Below are positions 52,550 through 61,614 of a DNA stretch of 64,000 nt, one piece after another. The stretch's first letter is position 1, and each line of letters opens with the position of its first letter. The stretch is from Lachnospiraceae bacterium (GTDB lineage: Bacteria > Bacillota > Clostridia > Lachnospirales > Bianqueaceae): contig JAAWDX010000001.1 in NCBI GenBank assembly GCA_022794035.1, positions 1 to 64,000 of the forward strand. Reading direction: 5' to 3'. The translations under genes and the position numbers were made by a program. The notes beneath the pieces are model-generated. The model saw only the letters and a list, made by a program, of their open reading frames with translations. It was not told where the DNA came from and made no database searches.

Positions 52550-52570
52550 TACCGCAAAATGGAGGTATTT

Positions 52571-54103
52571 ATGCTACAAATTCAAAATTTAACGCTCACG
52601 CATCAAAAGGATCTGCGTACCATCATAGAAAATTTTACGTTCAGCCTGCAGCCCGGCGACAAAGCCGTGATCATCGGCGAAGAAGGCAACGGAAAATCCA
52701 CGCTGCTCAAATGGTTATATGATCCTGCGCTCATCGAGGGCTATGCGCAGGCCAGCGGAACTCGGCTCCTCGAGGGCTCTCTGCTCGGGTATCTCCCTCA
52801 GGAGCTTCCCGAAGCCGACAAAGATAAAACCGTCTACGAATTTTATGCGCAGAGCGCGGCCTTTTTCGACCAGACTCCGCGCGAGCTTGCACGCATCGCC
52901 ATGCAGCTTAGTCTCCCTCCAGAATTTTTCTATCTGGACCAGCCGGTGCATTCCCTCTCCGGAGGGGAAAAGGTCAAAATGCAGCTGGCACGCATTTTAA
53001 TGGAAAAGCCCGATATCCTCCTGCTCGACGAACCCAGCGGCGACATTGATATCGAAACTCTGCAATGGCTTGAAACTTTCATCAGGGACAGTCCATTTCC
53101 TCTGCTTTTCATCTCACATGATGAGACGCTCATCGAAAACACAGCCAACGTGATCATTCACCTTGAAAAGCTAGAGCGCGGCCGCTCCGTCCGGCACACC
53201 ATCGCGCGTCTGTCCTACCGTGACTATATCCAAAAACGCAGTGCCCAATTACAAAAGCAGACACAGCTCGCATATAACGAAGAACGAGAATACCGCAAAC
53301 AGATGGACCGGTTCTATCATATTCAGCAGCAGGTCGAGCACGACCTAAGGACCATCACCCGTCAAAATCCCCCTGGCGCCCGCCTGCTCAAAAAGAAAAT
53401 GAAAGCCGTTAAGTCTCAGGAACGCCGCTTTGAACGGGAACACGAAAACCGTACGCAGGTCCCTCACACCGAGCTAGCCATCATGATCGCCTTCGATCCC
53501 GGCACTGCCCTGCCCGCCGGCAAATGCATCCTCGATCTTTCCTTAGACCACCTTGCGGTGGGAGAACGAACGCTGGCCCCTGCTCTGTCGCTGCGCGTCA
53601 TGGGCCGTGAAAAAATTTGCATTGTCGGGCGCAATGGCTGCGGCAAATCTACACTCATGAAGCAAATTGCAGCTGTGCTGTTTCCGCGCACTGACTTAAA
53701 GGTCTGCTATATGCCGCAAAATTATGAGGATCAGCTGGATCTGTCTCTATCGCCCTTAGAATGGCTCGCCATTACCGGAGATAAAGAAGAGCTCACGCAA
53801 ATCCGCACCCATCTGGGAAGCATGCGGTATACTCCTGATGAGATGTTTCATCCTATGCGTGAGCTCTCCGGCGGCCAAAAGGCCAAAATTCTGCTGCTCA
53901 AAATGATTTTATCCAAAGCAAATGTACTGCTGCTCGACGAACCCACCCGCAACTTCTCGCCGCTTTCTAACCCCGTCATTCGTGAGGTACTCAGCGCTTT
54001 TCAGGGCTGCGTGATCAGTATCTCTCATGACCGAAAATATATCGATGAGGTCGCCGATACCGTCTATGAACTTAGTCCGCAGGGCTTACTCAAGAGGCCT
54101 TAA
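52571..54103 (+). CDS. ABC-F family ATPase (ribosome-protection type)
   Basis: 510 residues: two ABC ATPase domains without membrane segments. First domain: Walker A GEEGNGKSTLL, signature LSGGEKVKMQ, Walker B ILLLDEPSGDID. A charged helical linker of about 80 residues (RSAQLQKQTQLAYNEEREYRKQMDRF) follows. Second domain: GRNGCGKST, LSGGQKAKIL, VLLLDEPTRNFSPLS. The usual EPTNHLD is changed in both halves. ABC-F proteins act on ribosomes; resistance to ribosome-targeting antibiotics is plausible but not shown. Start follows GGAGG. Its stop overlaps the stop codon of the convergent RibU gene. Confidence 0.88.
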   Translation: MLQIQNLTLTHQKDLRTIIENFTFSLQPGDKAVIIGEEGNGKSTLLKWLYDPALIEGYAQASGTRLLEGSLLGYLPQELPEADKDKTVYEFYAQSAAFFDQTPRELARIAMQLSLPPEFFYLDQPVHSLSGGEKVKMQLARILMEKPDILLLDEPSGDIDIETLQWLETFIRDSPFPLLFISHDETLIENTANVIIHLEKLERGRSVRHTIARLSYRDYIQKRSAQLQKQTQLAYNEEREYRKQMDRFYHIQQQVEHDLRTITRQNPPGARLLKKKMKAVKSQERRFEREHENRTQVPHTELAIMIAFDPGTALPAGKCILDLSLDHLAVGERTLAPALSLRVMGREKICIVGRNGCGKSTLMKQIAAVLFPRTDLKVCYMPQNYEDQLDLSLSPLEWLAITGDKEELTQIRTHLGSMRYTPDEMFHPMRELSGGQKAKILLLKMILSKANVLLLDEPTRNFSPLSNPVIREVLSAFQGCVISISHDRKYIDEVADTVYELSPQGLLKRP

Positions 54104-54759
54104 ATCACATCTGCAAGGACTAGGGCAAATAAGATGCAAGTGATTAGCACCAGCACGGCAATGATCATTACAGAAGCGCTAACCTTACCCGAAACCTTCT
54201 CCTCTGTCTGCTCGCTGGCGGGCGCCAACCCCGCTTTTCTCAATGTTTTGACTACTGGCTTATATAAAAGCACCGTTAAGCCTGCATTCAGGCCGCCCTT
54301 TAGCAGATTGAACGGTAAAAACGCTGTGGGCAGCATAGCGGCCACTGCTTCCCGCGGATATCCCATATAGATTGGCGTGAGCAAATAATTCCAAAGCAGC
54401 ATCACGATCACCATAGAGCATACGCCAACCAAAAGTCCAATCACCGCTCCTTTAAGGGTATGATTCTTCTTATAAATCAGAGCCGCTACAAAGGCAAAGC
54501 TGCAAGTCGAAACCAAATTCATCACAGCACCGATGATCCCGGTATCGCTCACGGTAAACATTTCAATCACCGACACGACTGCCGATATCGCAAATGCCGA
54601 AAGCGGTCCAAAAATAAAACCGCCAATCGTAATGATCACATCTTTAGGATCATACTTCAAAAAAAGTACGATCGGAATGCGCCCCACAACCATGACCAAA
54701 TAAGCAAGTGCTGCCAGCATGGCTAATGTTGTTAACTTTTTTGTTCTTGAGATCTTCAT
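54100..54759 (-). CDS. ribU: Riboflavin ECF transporter S component (RibU-like)
   Basis: 219 residues with about six membrane helices. The pattern KKLTTLAMLAALAYLVMVVGRIPIVLFLKYDPKDVIITIGGFIFGP, with the YDPKD segment, is typical of RibU. It supplies substrate specificity to an energy-coupling-factor transporter whose ATPases lie elsewhere. A variable C-terminal tail (EQTEEKVSGK) precedes the last helix. Start 54759 follows AGGAGGG; the longer frame overlaps the expression platform. Control by an FMN riboswitch confirms the substrate. Confidence 0.92.
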   Translation of the reverse strand: MKISRTKKLTTLAMLAALAYLVMVVGRIPIVLFLKYDPKDVIITIGGFIFGPLSAFAISAVVSVIEMFTVSDTGIIGAVMNLVSTCSFAFVAALIYKKNHTLKGAVIGLLVGVCSMVIVMLLWNYLLTPIYMGYPREAVAAMLPTAFLPFNLLKGGLNAGLTVLLYKPVVKTLRKAGLAPASEQTEEKVSGKVSASVMIIAVLVLITCILFALVLADVI

Positions 54760-54789
54760 TGTTTTCCCTCCTGGTTTTAAATTAAATAA

Positions 54790-54817
54790 CACCCGGAAAT
54801 ATATATCTTCCAGGTGC
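54790..54817 (-). terminator. Expression-platform hairpin of the FMN riboswitch
   Basis: On the minus strand CACCTGGAA and TTCCGGGTG pair with one mismatch, then TTATTTAATTT. It probably serves as the regulated terminator between aptamer and ribosome binding site. Confidence 0.6.
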
Positions 54818-54844
54818 AAAAACCAGGCATAGAAAACCCAGTTA

Positions 54845-54957
54845 CGCCTTCTACCATCCAGACTGTACTGTCGGTTTCGGAATTGCACCGAATCAACCGC
54901 CTAAGCGGGTCGCAGACTTTTACTGCCGGTAGGGAATTTCACCCTGCCCCGAAGACA
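54845..54957 (-). promoter_or_regulatory. FMN riboswitch aptamer
   Basis: On the minus strand the RFN elements are all present in order: CTTCGGGGCAGGGTGAAATTC, CCCTACCGGCAG, GTCTGCGACCCGC and CCGACAGTACAGTCTGGATG. It precedes ribU. High FMN would shut off riboflavin uptake. The promoter is probably TTGCAT (55052-55047) and TACAAT (55030-55025). Confidence 0.95.
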
Positions 54958-55030
54958 CTATTTCCTATATATTGATGCAAGGCAGTTCATTAACTTGATC
55001 AGCCCATCTTGCCCTGCCGCCTTTATTGTA

Positions 55031-55519
55031 TCACAAATCCTCCAAAATGCAAGTCCATTTCTCCATTAGCTTTTCCAATGAATAGGCGGCATTGGCCGGG
55101 CTTGTTGAAGGCAGCCGCTTTGCCTCCCTCTCTGTTTGCGGTTTTGCATATCTTTCATAAAGTTCAAAAGCCTTATTGCCATTCGCAAAAATATGCCTAA
55201 TCTGACTCTTTTCTAAAATATCGCTGAAATCATTAACCTCTACGTTCCGAATAGAGCTGTCTGACGATCCTACAATTTCACAGCTTTCAATCACATCCCA
55301 TACTGCAATCTTATGCTGCAAAAGAAATTGTTTCTTCTCTTCTATGCTTTGCGGCTGTCCCTCTCTCAAGAGAGAAGCCAAAAGCTTCCAGAAACGATTC
55401 TGCGGATGCCCGTAATAAAAGCCTTGCTCTCTCGACTTCACAGAAGGAAAGCTGCCCAAGATCAAAATCCTGCTCTCTTCATTCCAGACGGGTCCAAAAT
55501 CATGTTTTTGTCTCATCAC
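55031..55519 (-). CDS. Hypoxanthine/uracil DNA glycosylase
   Basis: 162 residues of the uracil-DNA glycosylase superfamily. RILILGSFPSVKSREQGFYYGHPQNRFW is the family-6 (deoxyinosine glycosylase) type motif 1 region, with the asparagine-bearing NRFW, and LPSTSPANA is motif 2. It removes hypoxanthine formed by adenine deamination, perhaps also mismatched uracil. Overlaps the thioesterase gene by four bases. Confidence 0.82.
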   Translation of the reverse strand: MMRQKHDFGPVWNEESRILILGSFPSVKSREQGFYYGHPQNRFWKLLASLLREGQPQSIEEKKQFLLQHKIAVWDVIESCEIVGSSDSSIRNVEVNDFSDILEKSQIRHIFANGNKAFELYERYAKPQTEREAKRLPSTSPANAAYSLEKLMEKWTCILEDL

Positions 55520-55941
55520 AAGTGAGGCTCCTCACACAAATAGTTTCTAAATAGAGTATCAATTTGCGAGTACTTTCTTTTCAGAGAAATCGGACCGCCC
55601 GCATGCAAAAAGCAATGACTGCTTTCTCCCATGCATCTAAGTTCCCCTGTTGCTGCATCCTTTACCTCATACCCCATTTTTAGCCGTACGCCATCATAAT
55701 ACAATATTCTGCCGAATATATGAACCGTATCCCCAAAGCGTGTCATCGTCTTATATTCGCAGGAGATCGACAATACGGGAATCATGATTCCCTGCGCCTC
55801 CAGCTTAGCATATCCAATGCCCAGCTGCTCCAAAATATCACAGCGAGCCTCTTCAAACCAGCGAATATAATTAGAATGATGCACAATGCTCATCTGATCT
55901 GTTTCATAATAATGTACTTTATGCTGATACGGCTTTATCAT
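55516..55941 (-). CDS. Hotdog-fold acyl-CoA thioesterase, YbgC type
   Basis: 141 residues. VHYYETDQMSIVHHSNYIRWFEEARCDIL contains the YbgC/4HBT catalytic Asp (replaced in part by the usual D-x-M arrangement) and helix; EYKTMTRFGDTVHIFGRI is the core strand. It cleaves acyl-CoA or acyl-ACP thioesters. The glycosylase follows with a four-base overlap. Confidence 0.82.
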   Translation of the reverse strand: MIKPYQHKVHYYETDQMSIVHHSNYIRWFEEARCDILEQLGIGYAKLEAQGIMIPVLSISCEYKTMTRFGDTVHIFGRILYYDGVRLKMGYEVKDAATGELRCMGESSHCFLHAGGPISLKRKYSQIDTLFRNYLCEEPHL

Positions 55942-55960
55942 TTGAATTCCTCCTGTTAGC

Positions 55961-56476
55961 TTACGCTCTCCCCGCTATAAAATCAAGCAGAGGTTCTAAA
56001 TATGCGCTGTCCATAAAATCATGCGCTTCTTCGGACTCCAGCATATCCTTCTGCCAGTCCGGAACCTCCTCCGGTTTTTTCGATGCCATCAGTTTTAACA
56101 TTTTGATCATCATCTGATCCATTCCTTTAAGCGCAGCCGGATCCCACTTACCTCTGGCATAAAAAAATGGAAGCTCCGAAAGCTCTCCCGGCACAACAAT
56201 CCTTGATCCGTCCGGCGCAGCACCGACTGCAAAAATTGCCACCCGCTGATCCTTCAATTTAGCATATACCTTTTGTAAACGATCAAGCCCTTCCACCTGT
56301 TCGCCTTTCACATTTCCCATCCATATTAAATTGCGATACGGACGCAGCAGCGATAGCTTCACTTCCTTGGCCTGCAGACAGTCGCATTCTCTTTGCTGCA
56401 TCAGCCACTCAGCATACTGTTTCGTGCTGCCATACCGACTGTTATATATGATTAACGTAGAATTTTCTGCTGTCAA
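55961..56476 (-). CDS. Flavodoxin-domain protein
   Basis: 171 residues. LIIYNSRYGSTKQYAEWL is an FMN-binding flavodoxin loop; RNLIWMGNVKGEQVEGLDRL and VAIFAVGAAPDG are the later loops. It resembles the protoporphyrinogen-oxidase-like Flavodoxin_5 group, with a C-terminal helical tail. The start codon is TTG at 56476 with AAGGAG seven bases upstream. Electron partner unknown. Confidence 0.75.
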   Translation of the reverse strand: MTAENSTLIIYNSRYGSTKQYAEWLMQQRECDCLQAKEVKLSLLRPYRNLIWMGNVKGEQVEGLDRLQKVYAKLKDQRVAIFAVGAAPDGSRIVVPGELSELPFFYARGKWDPAALKGMDQMMIKMLKLMASKKPEEVPDWQKDMLESEEAHDFMDSAYLEPLLDFIAGRA

Positions 56477-56497
56477 CGCCTTACTCCTTCTTGAATT

Positions 56498-56530
56498 AAA
56501 AACAGGATGCGCTTAAACGCATCCTGTTTT
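56498..56530. terminator. Bidirectional terminator
   Basis: AAAACAGGATGCG and CGCATCCTGTTTT form a perfect 13-base stem with a six-base loop. It ends the sugar transporter operon on the minus strand. Confidence 0.9.
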
Positions 56531-56549
56531 ATTGGTTATGCTATCTGAA

Positions 56550-58298
56550 TTATTTACCTAAGAAACGGTCATGACGAGCCTGATAAATAGCCTCGCAATC
56601 AGCCAGTCCAAGAGTATCCAATTCAGCAACAACAGAATCAAGCTCATCCAGAGATCTCTGACCCATGATGAATGCAGAAATTGCCTGCTGAGAAGCAGAT
56701 TTCATATCATTGATTACGTCGTTGTATTTTTCCTGCTCTTCTGCAGAAGCGGTAGCCAGCACGCCAGTTACGTCGATAGAGGTGTAATGACCAAAATCGA
56801 TGGTAGCATCCTGATACTCAGCCTTCTGAGTAGCCCAACCTAATTCAACACAGCCGTTCTTTGCGCCCCAAAGGTCGTAGAAGTTTACGTCAGAGAATAC
56901 GGTACGGGTATAAGCGATCTTACCATAAGAAAGTCTCTGCTCAGCCTTGTCATCCAGATACTGGTTCAGCTGGTTAGCTTCGAATTCCTTACCATCTTCC
57001 TTAGCAACATATTTCTTCCACTGCTTCTCGCCGTTTACGACTTCGTAGTGAATGCCTTCAACACCGTAGTTCAGGATCTCGATGTGCTCAGGGCTGTAAT
57101 ATACGTCAAGGAATTTAGCAGCTAATTCAGGATCAGCTTTGGTCGTGAATACGAACTCATCCCAAATGTAGGTAGGATCTTCCAGAGGAAGCAGCGGGCT
57201 AACGCCTTTAACAGCTTCGATCGGGTAGATGTCAGCATACAGAGCGCCGCCTTCTTTGCCGTCGTTGAAAGCAGCCTCGATAGTGGGCTCATAGGTGGTG
57301 GTCAGTGCATAGGTAGTCAAACCAGCAACCTGGTTGTTAGCGATCTTCTGAGACAGAGTAGAAGTAGAACCGATCATTTCCGGATCATACAGTCCATCTG
57401 CATACAGGCTGTTTGCGAAGGTCAGGTAATCCTTAACGGTATCCTGATGCCAAGGAGAAACAGCAGTATCGGTATCCCAGTTAACGCTGATCAAACCACG
57501 AACCAGACCAAACCAGTTAGCGATAGAATCGCCCCAATCACAAGGATTGTAGGAATATACATTCATACCAGCAACGCCAGCGCCGGAACCAGAAGGATCC
57601 TGCTCGTTGAAGGTCTTCAGTGCAGTCTTGTACTCTTCCAGAGTGGTGGGGATTTCCAGGTTGTACTGATCCAACCAGTCCTTACGGATAACGCTGGTCA
57701 GGTTAGTACCGGTACCGGTGTATTCGCCATTCTCCCACAGAGAGATGTACAAGTTAGGCAGCCACCAGAAGTTTCCTTCGGGAGTCATAGCCTTGTTGCG
57801 GCCCTGTTTGCCATAGGTATCATTGTACCAGTAGTCTTTAGCCGTACCGTCGCCCTTCTCAAGCAGCTCGTTGATATCCAACAGAACGCCCTGAGTAGCA
57901 AACTTCAATACGTCAGTTTCGGTCATCTGATACATAGAAGCATACATAGGAATGTTGTTCTGAGCTGCAAAACGAGTCTGCAGAGTCGTCAGATACTGGT
58001 CATCCTTAACATACTCCATTACCAGATTGATGCCCTTAGCTTCCATCAATTCACGGAATGCCTTGAATGCATACATGTCATCCATTTCGGTTGCATAATC
58101 GAAACGAGTGCTTGCATCATCACCCAGAACAGTAAAGTCCTGCATCTCGACATTTCCCTGAGGCTCGCTGGTCTCATTGGAAGCGGTGCTGTCCGTAGTG
58201 CCACTGTTGGTCTTGGAGTCTTCGTTGTCAGAAGAGCAGCCAGCCAGCATAGACAGGCACATGGACGCAGCTAAAAGTGTTACTAATAGCTTTTTCAT
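56550..58298 (-). CDS. Sugar ABC transporter substrate-binding lipoprotein
   Basis: 582 residues, at the long end for its class. Signal peptide with lipobox SMLAGC, then a Ser/Thr/Glu-rich linker and a family-1 extracellular binding domain of the LplA/YtcQ type seen with CUT1 transporters in clostridia (WLPNLYISLWENGEYTGTG, RKDWLDQYNLEIPTTLEEY). It captures oligosaccharides outside the cell. Codon use is strongly biased, as in highly expressed genes. It follows the two permease genes. Confidence 0.9.
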   Translation of the reverse strand: MKKLLVTLLAASMCLSMLAGCSSDNEDSKTNSGTTDSTASNETSEPQGNVEMQDFTVLGDDASTRFDYATEMDDMYAFKAFRELMEAKGINLVMEYVKDDQYLTTLQTRFAAQNNIPMYASMYQMTETDVLKFATQGVLLDINELLEKGDGTAKDYWYNDTYGKQGRNKAMTPEGNFWWLPNLYISLWENGEYTGTGTNLTSVIRKDWLDQYNLEIPTTLEEYKTALKTFNEQDPSGSGAGVAGMNVYSYNPCDWGDSIANWFGLVRGLISVNWDTDTAVSPWHQDTVKDYLTFANSLYADGLYDPEMIGSTSTLSQKIANNQVAGLTTYALTTTYEPTIEAAFNDGKEGGALYADIYPIEAVKGVSPLLPLEDPTYIWDEFVFTTKADPELAAKFLDVYYSPEHIEILNYGVEGIHYEVVNGEKQWKKYVAKEDGKEFEANQLNQYLDDKAEQRLSYGKIAYTRTVFSDVNFYDLWGAKNGCVELGWATQKAEYQDATIDFGHYTSIDVTGVLATASAEEQEKYNDVINDMKSASQQAISAFIMGQRSLDELDSVVAELDTLGLADCEAIYQARHDRFLGK

Positions 58299-58332
58299 GT
58301 CAAATCCTCCTTATAAGATTTGTGATTTATTT

Positions 58333-58380
58333 GATAACAGCCAGAGGCCGCCGCTAAGCGGCAACCCCCTACTGATTATC
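58333..58380 (-). promoter_or_regulatory. Intercistronic hairpin before the binding-protein gene
   Basis: GATAACAG...CTGATTATC arms close a hairpin containing GCCGC/GCGGC, in the 108-base gap between the second permease and the lipoprotein gene. No T-tract follows, so mRNA processing or stabilisation is more likely than termination. Confidence 0.6.
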
Positions 58381-58406
58381 ACAGATTTAAAGTGCAGGCT
58401 TATGCA

Positions 58407-59330
58407 TCAGCCCTTCAAAGAACCAACCATTACGCCTTTTACGAAATATTTCTGCAGGAAAGGATATACCAGCATGATCGGCAACGTTGCCACTACGATC
58501 ATGGTATATCGCAGCTGCTCAGCAGAAAGAGCTGCCAGCATGGCTGCTTCACCATCCTCAGAAGTACCGCCCTGCGTACCGCTCTGCTGCTGTGCCACTT
58601 TCTCCTGCAAAATCAGCATACGGCGCAGATAAAGCTGCAACGGCTGCTTGCTGGCATTGGGCAAATAAATCATAGCAGCATACCAGGAGTTCCACTGTGC
58701 AACCAAGGTATAGATGGCAATAACGGCCATAATCGGCTTGGAAGTAGGCACATAAACGTGCAACAGGATCTGGTAGTTGTTAGCACCATCAATACGAGCA
58801 GATTCACGAAGCGCTTCATCAATACTCATAAAGAAGGTACGTACCAAAATGATATACCACATGCTTACGATACCAGGGAAGATGATTGCCCAGCGGGTAT
58901 CATACAAATGCAGGTAGTTAGACATCAAAATGAACTGAGGAATCAAACCGCCGCTGAAGTACATGGGGATCAAGATGAAGAAGGACATCAGTCTCTTTCC
59001 GCGCATATACGGTGAAGTCAGCGGATATGCAGCCATTGCACAGACAATCAGCATACCGATTGTACATGAGACTGCATAAAGAATCGTATTGCCATAGCTA
59101 ACCCAGATTTGACTATCCTCTACCACCTGTGCATAAGAACCAAAGTAGAAGCCCTTAGGCAACAGGAACACGTCCATCGTACGGGCAGCAATCGGTTCAC
59201 TGACAGAGATAATGATAACATACCATACCGGGTAGATACAGATCAATGCCAGAACGATCAAGATAGCATATACAATTGCGGTAGCAACGGAGGAGCCATT
59301 TTTAATATGATTCGGATTTCTCTTAGACAT
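58407..59330 (-). CDS. Carbohydrate ABC transporter permease, LplC/YtcP type
   Basis: 307 residues with six membrane helices and the EAA loop (DEALRESARIDGANNYQILLHVYVPTSKP). One half of the CUT1 membrane channel. It starts 19 bases after the first permease gene stop, with AGGAGG upstream, and precedes the binding protein. The ATPase (MsmX-like) is not encoded here; in this class it is often shared. Confidence 0.92.
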   Translation of the reverse strand: MSKRNPNHIKNGSSVATAIVYAILIVLALICIYPVWYVIIISVSEPIAARTMDVFLLPKGFYFGSYAQVVEDSQIWVSYGNTILYAVSCTIGMLIVCAMAAYPLTSPYMRGKRLMSFFILIPMYFSGGLIPQFILMSNYLHLYDTRWAIIFPGIVSMWYIILVRTFFMSIDEALRESARIDGANNYQILLHVYVPTSKPIMAVIAIYTLVAQWNSWYAAMIYLPNASKQPLQLYLRRMLILQEKVAQQQSGTQGGTSEDGEAAMLAALSAEQLRYTMIVVATLPIMLVYPFLQKYFVKGVMVGSLKG

Positions 59331-59349
59331 AATTCATTCTCCTCCTTCC

Positions 59350-60300
59350 TTAGAACAAGCCTGCGCCGGTCAGCTTATCAGAAATCTTATTTGCAATGAA
59401 TACCATTCCAAAGTTGATAACTGTTTGAATCATACCGATCGCAGTTGTATAACTGAATTTTCCGCCCTGCAGACCTTCACGGTAGATGTAGGTACCGATA
59501 ACATCGGCTACTTCATACGTAGCAGGCACATACAGCAACAGGATCATATCCGTGTTAGCACCCAACAAACCACCAACTGCCATAATCAACATGATAGCAA
59601 TGGTAGGAATGATGCTCGGAAGTGTAATATGAATGGCCTGCTGGAAACGGTTAGCGCCGTCCAGCCGTGCGGATTCATACATGGAAGTATCAATAGAAGT
59701 AATAACAGACATGTACAGAATGGAGTTAAATCCGAAGCTCTTCCAGATATTTGACAATACATATATCGTCGGGAAGGCGCTGGGAACCGTTCTCCATGCT
59801 TTTGCTTCACCGCCCAGAGCCACGATCAGCTTATTGATAATACCGGCTGGGTTGATGAAGGAGATCAACATACCACACATAACTACCATAGAAATAAAGT
59901 ACGGCAGATAAGATGCAGTCTGCACGAACTTCTTAAAGCCCATTACATTGACTTCATTTAACAGAAGTGCAAATACAATCGGAACCCAGAAGCCCCATGC
60001 TAAGTTCAAAAAGCTCAGCCAAAGGGTGTTACCCATCAAACGCTTGAAGTAAATACTTTCATAGAATTTGATAAAGTGCTTAAATCCAACCCATTTGGTG
60101 TTTGCGCCCCAGAACGGTGCACCAGGCGCGTAATCCTGGAATGCGATTACATAACCGTACATGGGGATGTAACAATAGATGAATATGATGATGATGGCCG
60201 GAAGCATTAAGGTGTATAGCTCAACGTTATCCTTCAGCAGCATCAATTTGCGCTGCTTCGTCATTTTCTTCTTCGCAGGCGCCATAGCGTTACTACTCAT
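59350..60300 (-). CDS. Carbohydrate ABC transporter permease, LplB/YteP type
   Basis: 316 residues. N-terminal basic segment, six membrane helices and the EAA loop (DTSMYESARLDGANRFQQAIHITLPSIIP). YIPMYGYVIAFQDYAPGAPFWG near the start is typical of the LplB group. First gene of the transporter operon; ATG follows GGAGAGG. Partner of the permease that follows. Confidence 0.92.
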   Translation of the reverse strand: MSSNAMAPAKKKMTKQRKLMLLKDNVELYTLMLPAIIIIFIYCYIPMYGYVIAFQDYAPGAPFWGANTKWVGFKHFIKFYESIYFKRLMGNTLWLSFLNLAWGFWVPIVFALLLNEVNVMGFKKFVQTASYLPYFISMVVMCGMLISFINPAGIINKLIVALGGEAKAWRTVPSAFPTIYVLSNIWKSFGFNSILYMSVITSIDTSMYESARLDGANRFQQAIHITLPSIIPTIAIMLIMAVGGLLGANTDMILLLYVPATYEVADVIGTYIYREGLQGGKFSYTTAIGMIQTVINFGMVFIANKISDKLTGAGLF

Positions 60301-60459
60301 TTAATTCATCCTCTCCTTTCAGATTTTTAGAATTACGCCAAAGAAAGTTTACCGGCTTTTATTTCCTTAACACAAGGCTTTTAAAAACCGCTAAATCTAT
60401 GCAAATTTACTATTCGTTGATTCGCCTCTGGTGTAATTTCCACAATTATTGTATTTGCT

Positions 60460-60488
60460 ATTATAATGCACCATGGTTATCTTGTCAA
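60460..60488 (-). promoter_or_regulatory. Consensus promoter of the sugar transporter operon
   Basis: On the minus strand TTGACA (60488-60483) and TATAAT (60465-60460), both perfect, 17-base spacer. A 5' UTR of about 150 bases follows. Confidence 0.85.
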
Positions 60489-60545
60489 TATGCTTTGTAT
60501 ATTTTTTTCTACTCTGTAAAGAAAATATGAACGAACTGTAAAAAT

Positions 60546-60561
60546 CAAAAGCGCTCTCAAG
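60546..60561. promoter_or_regulatory. cre-like AGCGCT site upstream of the transporter promoter
   Basis: TGAGAGCGCTTTTG on the minus strand matches about 11 of 14 positions of the CcpA cre pattern as I remember it; core AGCGCT at 60551-60556. It lies upstream of the -35, where it might activate or be read by a LacI-type regulator. Confidence 0.35.
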
Positions 60562-60703
60562 TGGCTTCTTTTCCCACTTTGTCACTTTTCTTGCGGTAAA
60601 AAATCAGCTTAAAAGCATATAAAATCCACATTTTATACATATCTTGTCCATAATTTTGCTTTTTGGTGAATTTGACGAGAGGCCTAAATTTCTTTCGTCA
60701 TTT

Positions 60704-60744
60704 TGAACAAAACAGAGCATCGTCCCTCATCAGGAACGATGCTC
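60704..60744 (-). terminator. Terminator overlapping the end of the PHP gene
   Basis: On the minus strand GAGCATCGT and ACGATGCTC form the stem, then TGTTTTGTTC. Its 5' arm is part of the last codons of the PHP gene. The remaining sequence to 60300 holds only the transporter promoter and leader. Confidence 0.8.
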
Positions 60745-61613
60745 CTCTCTGACAATGATATTGGACCAGCACATCTTTCCTTCCCGGTCGCGTGCCTCAA
60801 TCCGCACGTAGCGCTCTGCCTTTGCCATTATATACTCCGCATGGGTCAGCCCTTCTCCAAATACTACCCGCTTTCCATTATACAGACTGTTCGTCATAAA
60901 CCGGACCTCCTGTACCGGTGAAAGCTCTACGCTCACATGATCCCCCTCTATTTGAATGCGTTTAATTTCCGGCCCCTGCGACGCATAAAACCGGTTTTCC
61001 ATCAGCGCCTGCCGAATCTCCGGCCAGCTGTTATGCTCAGCCTGCACCATGATATAACCGCCGAAAATATCGCGGTCATAGCGGTGTACATCATCCACGG
61101 CCGTAATCCGTTTATACACGCCGCGGCTTGCCAGCATATCGATATAAAGCTCCGAATAGCCCCGTCCGCTGTACACATCCGAAATCGTATTGTATACCTC
61201 TATCGCATCATACTCCTTAAGCTCCAGCGCCTGCTCAAACGTCATCAGCGACCAGATCGGATGCGCCAGCGTGCAGAAGCCTCCCGCCGCATGGATCGCA
61301 TCCACAATATCCTGCGGCGAAAAGCTGTCATCCTGCGCGATATCATGCGCAAGGCCAACGCCCGTGATATGATACGCATATTCCGGAGCTTCCTTTAAAA
61401 AGTTGCGGTGGTACTCCGCTGCCGGAATCACCAAAAAGCTATCGTCCTCATATCCGGCAAAGCGCTTTCGGTGATCGGTAATTGCCAAGAAGTCATACCC
61501 CTGCGCTTTATAAAGGGCAATGCATTCCTCCGGCGTTTTATCTCCGTCCGACTGCGTGGTATGCGCATGCAGATTCCCCTTAAGCCAGCGCTTCCCCGGC
61601 TGCCATAAATCCA

Positions 61614-61614
<1 letters not shown>
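60730..61614 (-). CDS. PHP-domain phosphoesterase, CehA/McbA type
   Basis: 294 residues. NLHAHTTQSDGDKTPEEC is PHP motif 1; ITDHR, CTLAHP and VDDVHRYD supply later metal ligands. The family hydrolyses phosphoesters or carbamates; here it is coupled to a beta-galactosidase-type gene (TAATG overlap) so a sugar-phosphate or modified-sugar substrate is likely. No signal peptide. Confidence 0.8.
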
